This document shows, piece by piece, positions 44,091 to 53,498 of a stretch of DNA of 64,000 bases. The notes beneath the pieces are model-generated. The model was not told the origin of the DNA. It did no database searches and worked only from the letters and a program-made list of their open reading frames with translations. Made by a program: the position numbers and the translations under genes. Source of the DNA: Natranaeroarchaeum sulfidigenes (GTDB lineage: Archaea > Halobacteriota > Halobacteria > Halobacteriales > Natronoarchaeaceae); assembly GCF_017094485.1 (NCBI RefSeq), contig NZ_CP064786.1, positions 1,550,001 through 1,614,000 on the forward strand, written 5' to 3'. How positions within the stretch are numbered: position 1 is the first letter of the stretch; every line of letters begins with the position of its first letter.

Positions 44091-45176
44091 ATGCCGATTG
44101 AATTTGGGTTGTGGCGAATTGACAACGACGAGTTCACGCGTGTTCCCAGTGGGAAACTCGATGACGAATCACGGCTTGAAAGATTATTAACAAAGGATCC
44201 AAACCTTCTCGGCCGAGATCTCTTGGTTATCGGTCAACAAGTTCGAACCGCCAGCGGGAACCGCCTTGATCTCCTCGGGATGGATGCCGACGGCGACCTA
44301 CACATCATCGAACTCAAACGCGACAGAACACCACGTGATGTCGTCGCACAAGCACTCGACTACGCCGGTTGGGTCCGCACACTCACGTACGATGATCTCA
44401 CCGAGATTTACAACGACTTCGACGACCAGCGCGAACTCGAAGAAGCATTCAGCGACACCCTCGGGTCCCACAGACCAGAAGGTGAATCCGGCGTTCCAGA
44501 AGACGTGAATCAAACCCACACCGTGACGATCGTCGCGTCTGAACTCGACGCCGGCACTGAACGCATCATCCAATACCTCGCCGAAGAATACAGCGTTCCG
44601 GTCAACGCCGTCCGCTTCAACTACTACGAAGACGACGGACACGAATACATTGGGCGCAGCTGGCTCATCGACCCACAAGACACGCCCGAACCACCAACAA
44701 AACGCGAACCCTGGAACGGCCAAGACTACTACGTCTCCTTCGGCCACGGCGAACACCGTCACTGGAGCGACGCGCGACAATACGGGTTCATCTCCGGCGG
44801 CCAAGGCGAGTGGTACAGCCGCACTCTCAACCAACTCTCAATCGACGACCGCGTCTTCGTCCACATCCCGGGCGAAGGCTACGTCGGCGTCGGCACCGTC
44901 ACCCAAGAAAAAACACCAGTCACCGACTTCGAAATCGACACTGACAACAGCCGGGCCAACATCCTTGACGCCGACCTCAACACCCCGCACATGGGCGCGA
45001 ACAAAGACGACGAATCACTCCGAGAGTATCTCGTCCGTATCGATTGGATCGACACGCATCCTCTGACAGACGCCTACTGGGAATCCGGCATGTACGCCAA
45101 TCAAAACACCGTCACCAAACTCCGCAATCAATACACCATCGAACATCTCTACCAACACTTCGACATTGCCGAGTAA
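44091..45176 (+). CDS. DUF91/NucS-like nuclease with C-terminal EVE-like domain
   Basis: 361 aa. The N-terminal PD-(D/E)XK domain (about 1-180) follows NucS/DUF91: SGNRLDLLGMDADGDLHIIE (D), LKRDRTPRDVVAQALDYAGW (E-x-K and Q). The C-terminal part (about 205-360) has a PUA/EVE-like pattern: YYVSFGHGEHRHWSDARQYG and LSIDDRVFVHIPGEGYVGVG, TVTQEK, the kind of fold that recognises modified bases. Combining a nuclease and a base reader predicts a single-gene modification-dependent restriction enzyme. Paired divergently with the HNH gene. NucS proper acts on mismatches; this version is different in its C-terminus. Confidence 0.75.
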   Translation: MPIEFGLWRIDNDEFTRVPSGKLDDESRLERLLTKDPNLLGRDLLVIGQQVRTASGNRLDLLGMDADGDLHIIELKRDRTPRDVVAQALDYAGWVRTLTYDDLTEIYNDFDDQRELEEAFSDTLGSHRPEGESGVPEDVNQTHTVTIVASELDAGTERIIQYLAEEYSVPVNAVRFNYYEDDGHEYIGRSWLIDPQDTPEPPTKREPWNGQDYYVSFGHGEHRHWSDARQYGFISGGQGEWYSRTLNQLSIDDRVFVHIPGEGYVGVGTVTQEKTPVTDFEIDTDNSRANILDADLNTPHMGANKDDESLREYLVRIDWIDTHPLTDAYWESGMYANQNTVTKLRNQYTIEHLYQHFDIAE

Positions 45177-45431
45177 CTTGCATAGACAATTCCTAGTATG
45201 TAGTCGAACAGTGCTCTTAACCGTGTAGCTCAGGATTCCTGGCTGGGTCGAACACGTCATGCCGACGTTCCTGGAGTTATTGTCGGACGATTCCGCTCAT
45301 ACGTAAGAATGCTTGCTAGGCATTCGCCCAGATCAAAGAATGAGTCTGGTCTCGACATTTTGCTTACTATCTCGGTGTTAGAGAGTTAATACGAGACTAG
45401 GCACTCTTGACTATAAACAGAACATTTTGTA

Positions 45432-46442
45432 TCACGGTTTTTGTTCTACCTGCTCTCCCAACACCGCATTAGGGAAGCTTGTTTCCTCAGTTACCTCAAC
45501 TAGTATCGGATCCCAACAGTCACTACGGACAAGAATATCTTTAAACTCAGACCCTACAATCTTCTTCTTATTTTCTGTTCTTGAACCCGTGTATTTTTGT
45601 GGCGTCACCCAGATATGCTTTCCAACCAGTTGAAATCCTGACTGCAAGTCTCCATGTCCGAGATCTTCTGGATCTGGCCGGATATCATAATGAGGGAGAT
45701 GAAAAAATAATTCTCTTATTTTTTGGAGTGCGTTTGATTTCTCGTAAATTGATTTATGACGTTGTTCGATATTTTCTCCGGATTGTCGCTGCTTGCCATC
45801 AATATACAGCCTCGTCAAGAATCCATCCCGGATATGAATAATCTGTTTCTCCTCATTTGGTGTTTCACAGGTTATTTTAAAATCGTAGCGAGAATCATCT
45901 CGCCACCGTGAATCGGTATACTGGAATACCGTTTCATCAACTTCAAACTCGTATATAATATCATGGTCAGTTGGCGTCTTGATGCTCTGTGCCGTATAAG
46001 GGATAGCAGCAAAATATTTGAGTGAATGCGCAAGCACCGACGAAACCGTGAGTGACTCCATCTCTCGCTTAGCCAGCACTAAAAGACTCAATCCGAGGAC
46101 TTCCTGGACATCCCTCTTGATTTCGCGGATAGGTACTGAGGAAGTCTCCTCGTTGAGGTAGGCCTCAAAACGAACACGTTGCTTCTGGTTCAATTGGGAC
46201 AAGTCAATTTCCTGTTGCGTACCCATCTGGGACTCATCAATACCGGTATTCTTCGTGTAAAGATCATCCTTGTTGTATAAGGGTCGGAGAACATTCCACG
46301 GAATGTCTGATTGGTTGCAGTATCCGAGATCTTCGAGTACCTCCGCACCTGCTGGAGAAACCTGGAAGGTAATGGGATTCCCATCTACCTGACTCCGGAC
46401 GTAGAAACCTGGCTTATTCTCATACGAGTGGAGGACCGGCAT
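45432..46442 (-). CDS. 336-aa protein sharing an N-terminal domain with the 25-kb zinc-finger protein
   Basis: Starts at ATG 46442 (MPVLHSYENKPGFYVRSQVD). The first 70 residues (GNPITFQVSPAGAEVLEDLG ... LYTKNTGI) align with residues 1-75 of the protein at 25324-27081. The rest is a different domain: a long helical part around FEAYLNEETSSVPIREIKRD, and a beta-rich part (FEVDETVFQYTDSRWRDDSR; GFLTRLYIDGKQRQSG). No catalytic motif is evident. AT-rich compared with its neighbours, suggesting recent transfer. The N-terminal domain could be a targeting or interaction module. Confidence 0.6.
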   Translation of the reverse strand: MPVLHSYENKPGFYVRSQVDGNPITFQVSPAGAEVLEDLGYCNQSDIPWNVLRPLYNKDDLYTKNTGIDESQMGTQQEIDLSQLNQKQRVRFEAYLNEETSSVPIREIKRDVQEVLGLSLLVLAKREMESLTVSSVLAHSLKYFAAIPYTAQSIKTPTDHDIIYEFEVDETVFQYTDSRWRDDSRYDFKITCETPNEEKQIIHIRDGFLTRLYIDGKQRQSGENIEQRHKSIYEKSNALQKIRELFFHLPHYDIRPDPEDLGHGDLQSGFQLVGKHIWVTPQKYTGSRTENKKKIVGSEFKDILVRSDCWDPILVEVTEETSFPNAVLGEQVEQKP

Positions 46443-46499
46443 GTAGTACTACTATTATGTCAATAGATTATAAATCCCACCCACAATTAATAGATTGAT

Positions 46500-46640
46500 A
46501 TCATAGGGTACTGTCTGGTTGAGAGATTGAGAAGCGATGGGGCCGTAGCGAAAACTGGTCATGAAACTCGCAGACCTCCTCAAAGAACGTCTATACGTGT
46601 AGAACCAAGACGGTTGGAAGAGCGAGCGCACGCCGACAAC
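46500..46640. mobile_element. Insertion-sequence end fragment
   Basis: GGTACTGTCTGGTTGAG at about 46507 looks like an IS terminus. An ATG at 46561 begins MKLADLLKERLYV and stops after 13 codons, resembling the start of a haloarchaeal transposase (possibly IS6-type, from memory). It abuts the truncation point of the HNH fragment at 46640. Confidence 0.35.
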
Positions 46641-46868
46641 TACTGATCATTCTCCTCCCGTACGAACCTAGCCTGCTGCAAATACGAGACCCGCCGCATA
46701 ATTGAGTCCTGACTCGATACGTTCGAAAACGAACTGCGATGCCACCCCACCAGTTCATCCGTCGTCAGCTGATGATTGGTCACTAACTCAAGAACCGCAT
46801 CCAGCGTCTCAACATACCGCGTCCCACCACCGAACATCGGGACAATACTACGGAGGCGATCCGAGGCA
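46640..46868 (-). pseudogene. N-terminal fragment of an HNH nuclease paralogue
   Basis: Encodes RLRSIVPMFGGGTRYVETLD ... TTDELVGWHRSSFSNVSSQD, SIMRRVSYLQQARF, matching residues about 5-75 of the intact HNH protein at 42981-43967. It ends abruptly at the IS fragment and its first codons carry a one-base deletion (ATGCC-TCGGATCG against ATGCCTCCGGATCG). The gene is dead. Confidence 0.75.
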
Positions 46869-46992
46869 TGCAGACACAGTAACGTGGATAGCTGATGATC
46901 CTTTCCCCCACAGGCTAACTGTGTGGTTATAGAAACTGGGATATCTTCACCTCGGTAAGAAGGCTTATTCCGGTTGGCTGATATGATTGGCC

Positions 46993-48381
46993 ATGGCGAC
47001 TCAAACTGGAAAGTTCGACTTGAATATGGAGGAAGTCCTTGAGGCATGGGGGCCAGCTGATGCTACCCGCGAAATTCTTGCGAACGCCCTTGATGAGCAC
47101 GCACTCACCGGCGGATCTGATCCCGAGGTGTCACAAGACGAAGAGGGTCGCTGGCACATCCGAGACTACGGTCGAGGCCTGCGTTATGAGCATCTCACCC
47201 AATCAGAAGACGATGAAAAGCTGGCGAACCCTGATACTGTCATCGGGAAATTCGGTGTCGGCCTGAAAGACGCTCTCGCCACCTACCATCGGCACGGCAT
47301 CGAAGTCACGATTCACTCCTCACACAACACGTTCACAATCGAAGAAGCTCCAAAGCACGGGTTTGAAGAGATCTCTACCCTGCATGTAACCATCGACCCG
47401 CCAGAAAAAGATATCGACGGTACGGATGTCGTCCTTGACGGGATTTCTGAAACCGCAATCGAAGATGCAAAATCGAACTTCATCCGTTACTCTAACCTGG
47501 ATCTCCTGGAATCTACAGGATTTGGTGATGTTTATCAAGTTGAAGAAGGGGAAGCAGCGGGAGTGTACGTAACCGGTCTCAAAGTCGCTGAAGAACCGAA
47601 TTTTCTGTTCTCGTACGACATCACGAACACAACGAAGAAAATCCGTGACGCGCTGAACCGCGAGCGATCCAACGTCGGGCGAACCGCGTACACGTCCCGC
47701 GTTAAAAAGATCCTCCAAGCCTGTGATTCCGAAGCTGTCGCCAAACGCCTCGTCGATGACCTACAACGGTTCACCGACGGTGAAACACATGACGAGCTCG
47801 GGTGGAAGCCGATACAGTTGCACGCGGTTCGGATTCTCAACGCCAGACAAGATGTCGTCGTCACAACCGTTGACGAGCAGCAGAAGCATCGGGAGCTCCT
47901 CGACCAGGCGAAAGACGACGGGCACTCCGTGGTAACCGTGCCGGACCGAATCCGAGCCGAACTCTCAGAGACTGCAGACGTCGACGGCAACCAAATCCGC
48001 GATGTCACAGTCTACGAGAACGAATACAACGACAGCTTCGAGTTCGACTGGGTCGACGACTCCTCACTTACCGCTGAAGAACTGGCAATCTGGGAGTCAC
48101 GAGACGAGATCCTAGAAATCGTCGGGCGACCACAGGACTACGAGTATCGCATAGCGAGTCAGTTCCGAGCCACCGACAATGACCAGACACAAGGACTTCA
48201 CGAGCCCGGTGAACAACGAATCATCGTCCATCGTGATGTCTTAGCCGATCAGGCGGAATTCATCGGTGTCTTCCTTCATGAACTCGCGCACACCAGAACT
48301 CCGTTCCCTGATCAAACACGTGAGTTCGAGAACGTACTTACAGAACTACTCGGGGAGGTAGGTGTGGAGGCACTTTCGTAA
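46993..48381 (+). CDS. GHKL (Hsp90-like) ATPase with C-terminal metalloprotease-like motif
   Basis: 462 aa from ATG 46993 (TTG 46987 possible). GHKL ATP-binding site: ATREILANALDEHALTG (N box, E-x-x-x-N), HIRDYGRGLRYEHL (D-x-G-x-G), GKFGVGLKDALATYHRHG (G2). A middle domain (about 130-330) continues without known motifs. The C-terminus has FIGVFLHELAHTRTPFPDQT, a HExxH-like HELAH motif of zinc peptidases with a downstream Glu (EFENVL). The exonuclease gene follows after one nucleotide (TAACATG), so they form an operon. ATPase/protease fusions of this type occur in defence loci, but I know of no characterised member; the peptidase part may be degenerate or structural. Confidence 0.75.
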   Translation: MATQTGKFDLNMEEVLEAWGPADATREILANALDEHALTGGSDPEVSQDEEGRWHIRDYGRGLRYEHLTQSEDDEKLANPDTVIGKFGVGLKDALATYHRHGIEVTIHSSHNTFTIEEAPKHGFEEISTLHVTIDPPEKDIDGTDVVLDGISETAIEDAKSNFIRYSNLDLLESTGFGDVYQVEEGEAAGVYVTGLKVAEEPNFLFSYDITNTTKKIRDALNRERSNVGRTAYTSRVKKILQACDSEAVAKRLVDDLQRFTDGETHDELGWKPIQLHAVRILNARQDVVVTTVDEQQKHRELLDQAKDDGHSVVTVPDRIRAELSETADVDGNQIRDVTVYENEYNDSFEFDWVDDSSLTAEELAIWESRDEILEIVGRPQDYEYRIASQFRATDNDQTQGLHEPGEQRIIVHRDVLADQAEFIGVFLHELAHTRTPFPDQTREFENVLTELLGEVGVEALS

Positions 48382-48382
48382 C

Positions 48383-49120
48383 ATGGGAACACTTGTCCTT
48401 GACATCGAAACCGCGAGCCCATTCGAAGAACCACCCGAGAACTCGAACGACACAAAGTACTACGAATGGTTTGCCGTCAGTCTCGCATACGCTGATGAGT
48501 TAGAGAACACGCCAGAAACCGAGGTCCTGTTCCGACGCGGAGACTGGGGCGATACCTACACCATCGACCTCTACCAGCGGATGTACGAGTGGTGCGACCA
48601 ACGGGACGTTGAGCGACTACTCACCTATAACGGAGCCTGGTTCGACGGGAAGCACCTTCTCAACTGGGCCACAGAAACAGACGCTGCTACCGAACACGAT
48701 TACCGGGGCCGCACGGAGAGGTTATTTGAACATCACATCGATGTTGCACTCGCAGCAGCTGACGAATACTCTGAGGAACTGTGGGAGGACCAGCACATCC
48801 TCCCAGACTGGAAAGCATACAAACTCGCAGCAATAGACAACGACGGCGTCTGGTACGACGATTACGAGTTCCCAGACACATACCTCTCAGAGATCGACGG
48901 ATCCGCCGTCCAAGGCAAACACATCGGCCAAGTCCTCGGAGAACGATACGTCGACAACGTAGAAGCAGGTATTGAAGAGACCAGCGTCCACCGAGAACTC
49001 ACACGGCTACTGGAAGATTACTGCACGAGCGACGTTGCTGACCTCATCGAACTCTACACCACACTTGGCGGCCCAGCAATCGACGATGCATTTCGTCGGA
49101 CAGCAGTTGAGATTGAGTAA
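48383..49120 (+). CDS. DEDD-type 3'-5' exonuclease-like protein
   Basis: 245 aa from ATG 48383 (upstream frame to 48362 overlaps the previous gene). RNase H-like exonuclease motifs: Exo I TLVLDIETASPF (D-x-E), Exo II LLTYNGAWFDGKHLLNW (N...FD), Exo III near LEDYCTSDVADLIELYTTL (D-x-x-x-D region). This places it with DnaQ/YprB-like nucleases. Co-operonic with the GHKL ATPase one base upstream. It is convergent with, and related in fold to, the second RNase H-like gene at 51734-53152. Substrate not predictable. Confidence 0.75.
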   Translation: MGTLVLDIETASPFEEPPENSNDTKYYEWFAVSLAYADELENTPETEVLFRRGDWGDTYTIDLYQRMYEWCDQRDVERLLTYNGAWFDGKHLLNWATETDAATEHDYRGRTERLFEHHIDVALAAADEYSEELWEDQHILPDWKAYKLAAIDNDGVWYDDYEFPDTYLSEIDGSAVQGKHIGQVLGERYVDNVEAGIEETSVHRELTRLLEDYCTSDVADLIELYTTLGGPAIDDAFRRTAVEIE

Positions 49121-49304
49121 AAGAACTTGTTTGACGGTTCAGGGAACTATACGAGCTGGTACGCATGATGCTCCGATAGACAGGCTTCGGATCTCCCCAA
49201 TCACTACCTGATCATGGACTTAGAAGCGAACCGCGCAGTATACTACGCGGGCTAGGGTATTGGGTACGAATCAATTTCCTCGGCTGCGCCGTGCCGATCG
49301 AAAT

Positions 49305-51734
49305 TCACGACGTTTGATCTAACGCTGCGTTCAAGAGTGAACTCGCAGCGTACCGGTGAAGTGGCTCGTTTTGATTCCCACACTGACTACTCATGAGACA
49401 GGCGGGACAGCCTTCGGTCCGCCCACAATCACATTGTGTAATTCGGTCGTCTGCTCGCCGGGCAACAGCTTCGAAGTGATCATACACACTATGTGCGAAC
49501 CCAACACCGCCCTCAACAGCATCATGGATGAACCACACCGGTGATTCAAGCTCCGGATGGTCAAGCTGAGATAACCCGCCCATGTCGTCATTATCAAGCC
49601 GTAATTCCAGCGGAGACATTTTAATCATCGCATGCTCCGCGCCGTGCAACCCCCCAGCGAGCGTGTACTCTCGCATCCCGAGGTGCTCAAAATCACTGTC
49701 TGAATCCGGCGTGACCTGCGTCTCGTCAGGGATCTCCGCAATGACTTGGTCAATAATGGACCGAGGGAACGAAATCCACATGAGTTGCGTTCGGAACGAA
49801 ATTGGCGGTAGGTCAATTGGGAGCATCGCTTCAACAACCGTCCCGTCGTACATGTCGAGCACATTGTACGCACTGTAATTCAGAAAGACTGTCCCCGTCC
49901 CTGCAGCCAGTTGATACCCTCCGCCCAAATCCCGACATCGATCGATATCTAAGCCAGTGATACTCTTATCGTGAATCGCTTGCGTGTAGTTTCGAGAGTG
50001 CTTCGACTGCAGCTCAACAAACGGTTGATACGTATCCTCGACGATCCGTTGCACCTCGTACTGTTCACCATCATACACAATCAACGATCCAGGATGGTAC
50101 TGTCGGTACACTCGCTCTTTATCGAGCGGTTCCATGTCGATCTCACCGTCAACTTGCCGCACTTCGTACTGCTCGTCAGTCGTCGTGTACATCGAAATAT
50201 CGCTTTGCGGCCGTGCAGTCCCGCTGTATTGCGCACCCCGGTCTAAATCACCGATCATTTGACCAGCCGCTTTCCACATGTCAATCGCCTTCTCTAGACG
50301 GCCCTCTGGTCCGAACCACTCAAGATCATCATGCGTAATCGGTCGTTCTGACGCTGCACACAATAAGTGCCGCGCGAAAACTGAGTTATTCGAGAGGTTC
50401 ACCACCGCATCCTCAATATTGTCCCCTAGTAAGTACTCCGGATTATCGAGGATGTACTGATCAATCCCGTCCGACTGCGGGACATACACCGACAATGAAT
50501 CAGACGTACCACGACCAGCGCGCCCGATCCGCTGCCAGAACGACTGCCGTGTTCCCGGGTACCCTGAAATGATTGTCGCATCAACCGACCCGATGTCGAT
50601 CCCGAGTTCGAGCGCACTCGTCGAAATCACCCCGTCAACCTCCCCGTCACGGAGCGCTTGCTCAGTCGCATTCCGCTTGTCCTTACTGAGCCCCGCATGA
50701 TACGGCGCGTACTTAGCATACGTGTCAGAATCCGGGTGCGCAGTCGCCGCCTCAACCGCGCGTTTCACACCGATTTCAGTCCCCTGACGAGAATCGGCAA
50801 ACATCAGCGTCTGAATCTCGTTTTTCGTTAGATGTGCCAGCACGCCAGCCGCCTCATCAGAAGCACTCTTCCGCATGGACGGCAATATTTCATCCTCAGA
50901 GACCTCCTCTACAAGCTCATCTGCCGACTCTTGTAGCGGCGGCTCCCAAAACGCGATTTCCCGCCGACCATGAGGGCTCCCATCAGAGTCAACAACCTCA
51001 AACTCCGCCCCGGTCAGCAACTCTGCGTGCTCTTCTGGGTTCCCAATCGTCGCCGTTGTACACGTTAGCTGCGGGTCAGCACCGTAGTACGCAAGTAATC
51101 GACGCAGCCGGCGAATCACCCACGACACGTGCATCCCATGCACCCCAGAATACGTGTGTGCCTCATCAATCACGACGAGCTCACAGTTCGCAAACACCTC
51201 CCGCCACTTCGGATGCGAATCAAGATACGCATTAATCCCGGCAAAATTCGAAATCGGCACGTCAACCTGCTCCCGAATTACTTGCCGCCGATCCTGACTC
51301 GTATCCCCATCGTACGTCTCTGCTCGCGCAGCCACGCCAAGCTGGCTGAACAGTTCGTTTACCGCAAGCTCCTGATCTGCACTCAATGCCTTTGTCGGGT
51401 ACAAAAACAACGCCCGCGCATCCGGGTTCTCCCGTTTCCGCAACGCATAGTACAACGTGTACACCCATGTCTTCCCTGACGACGTTGATGTCGCTACACT
51501 CACATTCTTCCCATCTTTCAGTTTCCGTAACGCCTCCGCTTGATGCGAGTACAAGTCGTACTCAAGCTTACTCGCCAGCTCATCCGGCAACACAGTCTCT
51601 GCCGGCACCGTTTCAGCCTCGCGCGGCGGATCCACCTCCGTCCCCTGCAATTGCTCTTCATACTGCGGGAACGATTCCTCAAGCGCTTCAGCATCTAACA
51701 CCGATCCAAACCTAGTTTCGTTATTTTGACTCAT
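49305..51734 (-). CDS. mrfA: MrfA/YprA-like DEAD/DEAH helicase with DUF1998 zinc domain
   Basis: 809 aa. SF2 helicase: Walker A ATSTSSGKTWVYTL, Ia FLYPTKALSADQE, DEAH in LVVIDEAHTYSG, SAT-equivalent LTCTTATIGNPEEH, motifs V/VI ISTSALELGIDIGSVDATI and GRAGRGTS. The C-terminal domain has a four-cysteine cluster CDCGRTEGCPACLMSSQCG of the MZB/DUF1998 type. This architecture is YprA of Bacillus subtilis, renamed MrfA, which with exonuclease MrfB repairs mitomycin lesions. The start codon overlaps the stop of the MrfB-like gene by one base (TAATG), so expression is coupled. Also resembles DISARM DrmA plus DrmB domains, but size and partner favour MrfA. Confidence 0.85.
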   Translation of the reverse strand: MSQNNETRFGSVLDAEALEESFPQYEEQLQGTEVDPPREAETVPAETVLPDELASKLEYDLYSHQAEALRKLKDGKNVSVATSTSSGKTWVYTLYYALRKRENPDARALFLYPTKALSADQELAVNELFSQLGVAARAETYDGDTSQDRRQVIREQVDVPISNFAGINAYLDSHPKWREVFANCELVVIDEAHTYSGVHGMHVSWVIRRLRRLLAYYGADPQLTCTTATIGNPEEHAELLTGAEFEVVDSDGSPHGRREIAFWEPPLQESADELVEEVSEDEILPSMRKSASDEAAGVLAHLTKNEIQTLMFADSRQGTEIGVKRAVEAATAHPDSDTYAKYAPYHAGLSKDKRNATEQALRDGEVDGVISTSALELGIDIGSVDATIISGYPGTRQSFWQRIGRAGRGTSDSLSVYVPQSDGIDQYILDNPEYLLGDNIEDAVVNLSNNSVFARHLLCAASERPITHDDLEWFGPEGRLEKAIDMWKAAGQMIGDLDRGAQYSGTARPQSDISMYTTTDEQYEVRQVDGEIDMEPLDKERVYRQYHPGSLIVYDGEQYEVQRIVEDTYQPFVELQSKHSRNYTQAIHDKSITGLDIDRCRDLGGGYQLAAGTGTVFLNYSAYNVLDMYDGTVVEAMLPIDLPPISFRTQLMWISFPRSIIDQVIAEIPDETQVTPDSDSDFEHLGMREYTLAGGLHGAEHAMIKMSPLELRLDNDDMGGLSQLDHPELESPVWFIHDAVEGGVGFAHSVYDHFEAVARRADDRITQCDCGRTEGCPACLMSSQCGNQNEPLHRYAASSLLNAALDQTS

Positions 51735-53152
51735 TATGAAAAATCCGTCAACGTGCCTTGCATGCTATCCGACGAGTCCGATTGCCCCCCACTACCCGCC
51801 TGCGCGATCAAGTTATCCGTTTCAGCAATCCGATCATAAATGTGTGCTAACCCCCGAACGTCATCCTCGCAGTACTGCTTGTGCCGCTCCCACTCCAACT
51901 CCGTTTCCAAACTTGGATTCTCCGCATACTGTTGGAACCGTCGTCCAACAGCTCGACCGGTCAACCCAGTCTCTGCTCCACTCCACCCTACCGCCGACGC
52001 AACGTCATCGAGTTTGTTCGTGATCCCTGGTAGCAACGCGTTCGACTGTTTCACTGCCCAATGATACAGGTCGAACTTCCACGTGTCCTCCCACGTCTCC
52101 ACGTGTTCTGGGCAATGCTCTGCTACGTGTTCAGCAATGACTGGGAAATCAAATTTCCACCCGTTATACGCCACGACCGGGCGACCCCGGCCGTGCTCTG
52201 CAAGCCAGTCCATGAACGCCGTCACCGCACGAGCTGGCTCACTCGGATCCGTTTCAAGAAACGGCATATACCGGTCATCAGACCCACGCTCCAAAACGCC
52301 GATCAGCCAGATGATCGTCGGATTTAACCCGTCCGTCTCGATATCAATAAAAATCGGATCCACATCAGGAAGCGACGCACCAGGCGCAACCCTGATCTCT
52401 TGCTGTTCGATGACCTCGGCCGATTCAACGATCTTCCGGGCCGTTTTCGTTCCAACACCATCCAATTGCGCCAATTCATGCGAGTCAACCGCAGCCAACT
52501 CCGCCCGCGACTCGATCGATTCCTCACGAAGCGCCTCCGCCCGCCGACTCGCAACGCCTGTCACCGTCTCCAACCCGAAATCACTCAGCGACCGGGTTTT
52601 ACACAACACCGTCCCATCCTCACGAAGTTGCACATGCCCCACGCCTGCCTCGGACATCCCCTGCTGCTCGTTCGCTCCGGGCATTACCCCGTGCACAGGT
52701 AAGCCACCCCACTCCTGTTCGTACGTCGGATTTGCTCCCGTCGTCAAATGAACCAACTCTCCTACCGCCTCCGCAAGCGCCTCTTTATATTCTGGCAAGC
52801 CGTGCAACTCTGTTTCAAGCTGTATCAAATCAACCGACAACGTAAGCAAGTCAGACAATATATACGTTAGCTCGTCTTCAGTATTTTCCTCGACAAACTC
52901 CCGCAACTCTGTCGGTGATGTGACTGCCACAAGCGTCACCTCCTGCTCAGAACCCAGGACCTCCGCATGCGATGACCGCGGGTTATGACACGCAACCGAC
53001 ACCGACTCCGGCGTCGCATCACGCAAAAAATGCGCGTACCGAACCTGCCGCGTATACAAAATATCCGTCCCAAAATACTGCACCATATCCTGCAGTTGCG
53101 ACTCAGAACAACGATTCGTTGCCGCCTCCGAAAGCACCGTGAGCTCAATCAC
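51734..53152 (-). CDS. mrfB: MrfB/YprB-like exonuclease with helix-hairpin-helix
   Basis: 472 aa. After an N-terminal region (about 1-210), a helix-hairpin-helix DNA-binding motif ELAQLDGVGTKTARKIV (about 222-240) precedes an RNase H-like DEDD exonuclease: DPIFIDIETDGLNPTIIWLI (Exo I), VVAYNGWKFDFPVIAEH (Exo II), KQYCEDDVRGLAHIYDRIA (Exo III). YprB/MrfB proteins have this DEDDh-type nuclease and act with the YprA/MrfA helicase in an excision pathway for interstrand-type damage. Upstream gene of the two-gene operon (TAATG overlap). The helix-hairpin-helix should position it on lesion DNA. Confidence 0.8.
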   Translation of the reverse strand: MIELTVLSEAATNRCSESQLQDMVQYFGTDILYTRQVRYAHFLRDATPESVSVACHNPRSSHAEVLGSEQEVTLVAVTSPTELREFVEENTEDELTYILSDLLTLSVDLIQLETELHGLPEYKEALAEAVGELVHLTTGANPTYEQEWGGLPVHGVMPGANEQQGMSEAGVGHVQLREDGTVLCKTRSLSDFGLETVTGVASRRAEALREESIESRAELAAVDSHELAQLDGVGTKTARKIVESAEVIEQQEIRVAPGASLPDVDPIFIDIETDGLNPTIIWLIGVLERGSDDRYMPFLETDPSEPARAVTAFMDWLAEHGRGRPVVAYNGWKFDFPVIAEHVAEHCPEHVETWEDTWKFDLYHWAVKQSNALLPGITNKLDDVASAVGWSGAETGLTGRAVGRRFQQYAENPSLETELEWERHKQYCEDDVRGLAHIYDRIAETDNLIAQAGSGGQSDSSDSMQGTLTDFS

Positions 53153-53364
53153 GCCACCAGCTCACCCATCACAACCACAGATCGTTCAACCACTACGAAC
53201 ACTTCTATAATCATACAGCATCGTTTTCTCCATTGCCATATAAACTCCCACTGTGGAGAAGAACAACCAATCGCTACATTCCCACACCCTGCCTCGCTGA
53301 TCCTATATCCTGCGATTTTATTGTACAGTTATAACCGTGATGAAATTCTCGGAATAAATATCAA

Positions 53365-53424
53365 ATCGCTCATGTGTAGCACATCGTTGATGTAGGGCAT
53401 TCTTGCAGTGCTGAACTGGAGTGC
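53365..53424 (+). repeat. 60-bp inverted repeat, left copy
   Basis: Matches 54408-54467 in inverted orientation at 57 of 60 positions. The pair encloses the 222-aa gene and about 1.1 kb. Otherwise 53153-53498 shows no gene. Confidence 0.85.
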
Positions 53425-53498
53425 TCTCCAGCACGTCGAAGAGAAACTGCTTCGGCTCAGCGTATGGGTATTTAATTGATACAAAGGACTAACATTCA

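Noticed and set aside
49305-53152. DISARM DrmA/DrmB assignment for the DUF1998 helicase
   Set aside because: Helicase and zinc domain are in one 809-aa chain coupled to a helix-hairpin-helix exonuclease, which matches MrfA/MrfB (YprA/YprB) better.
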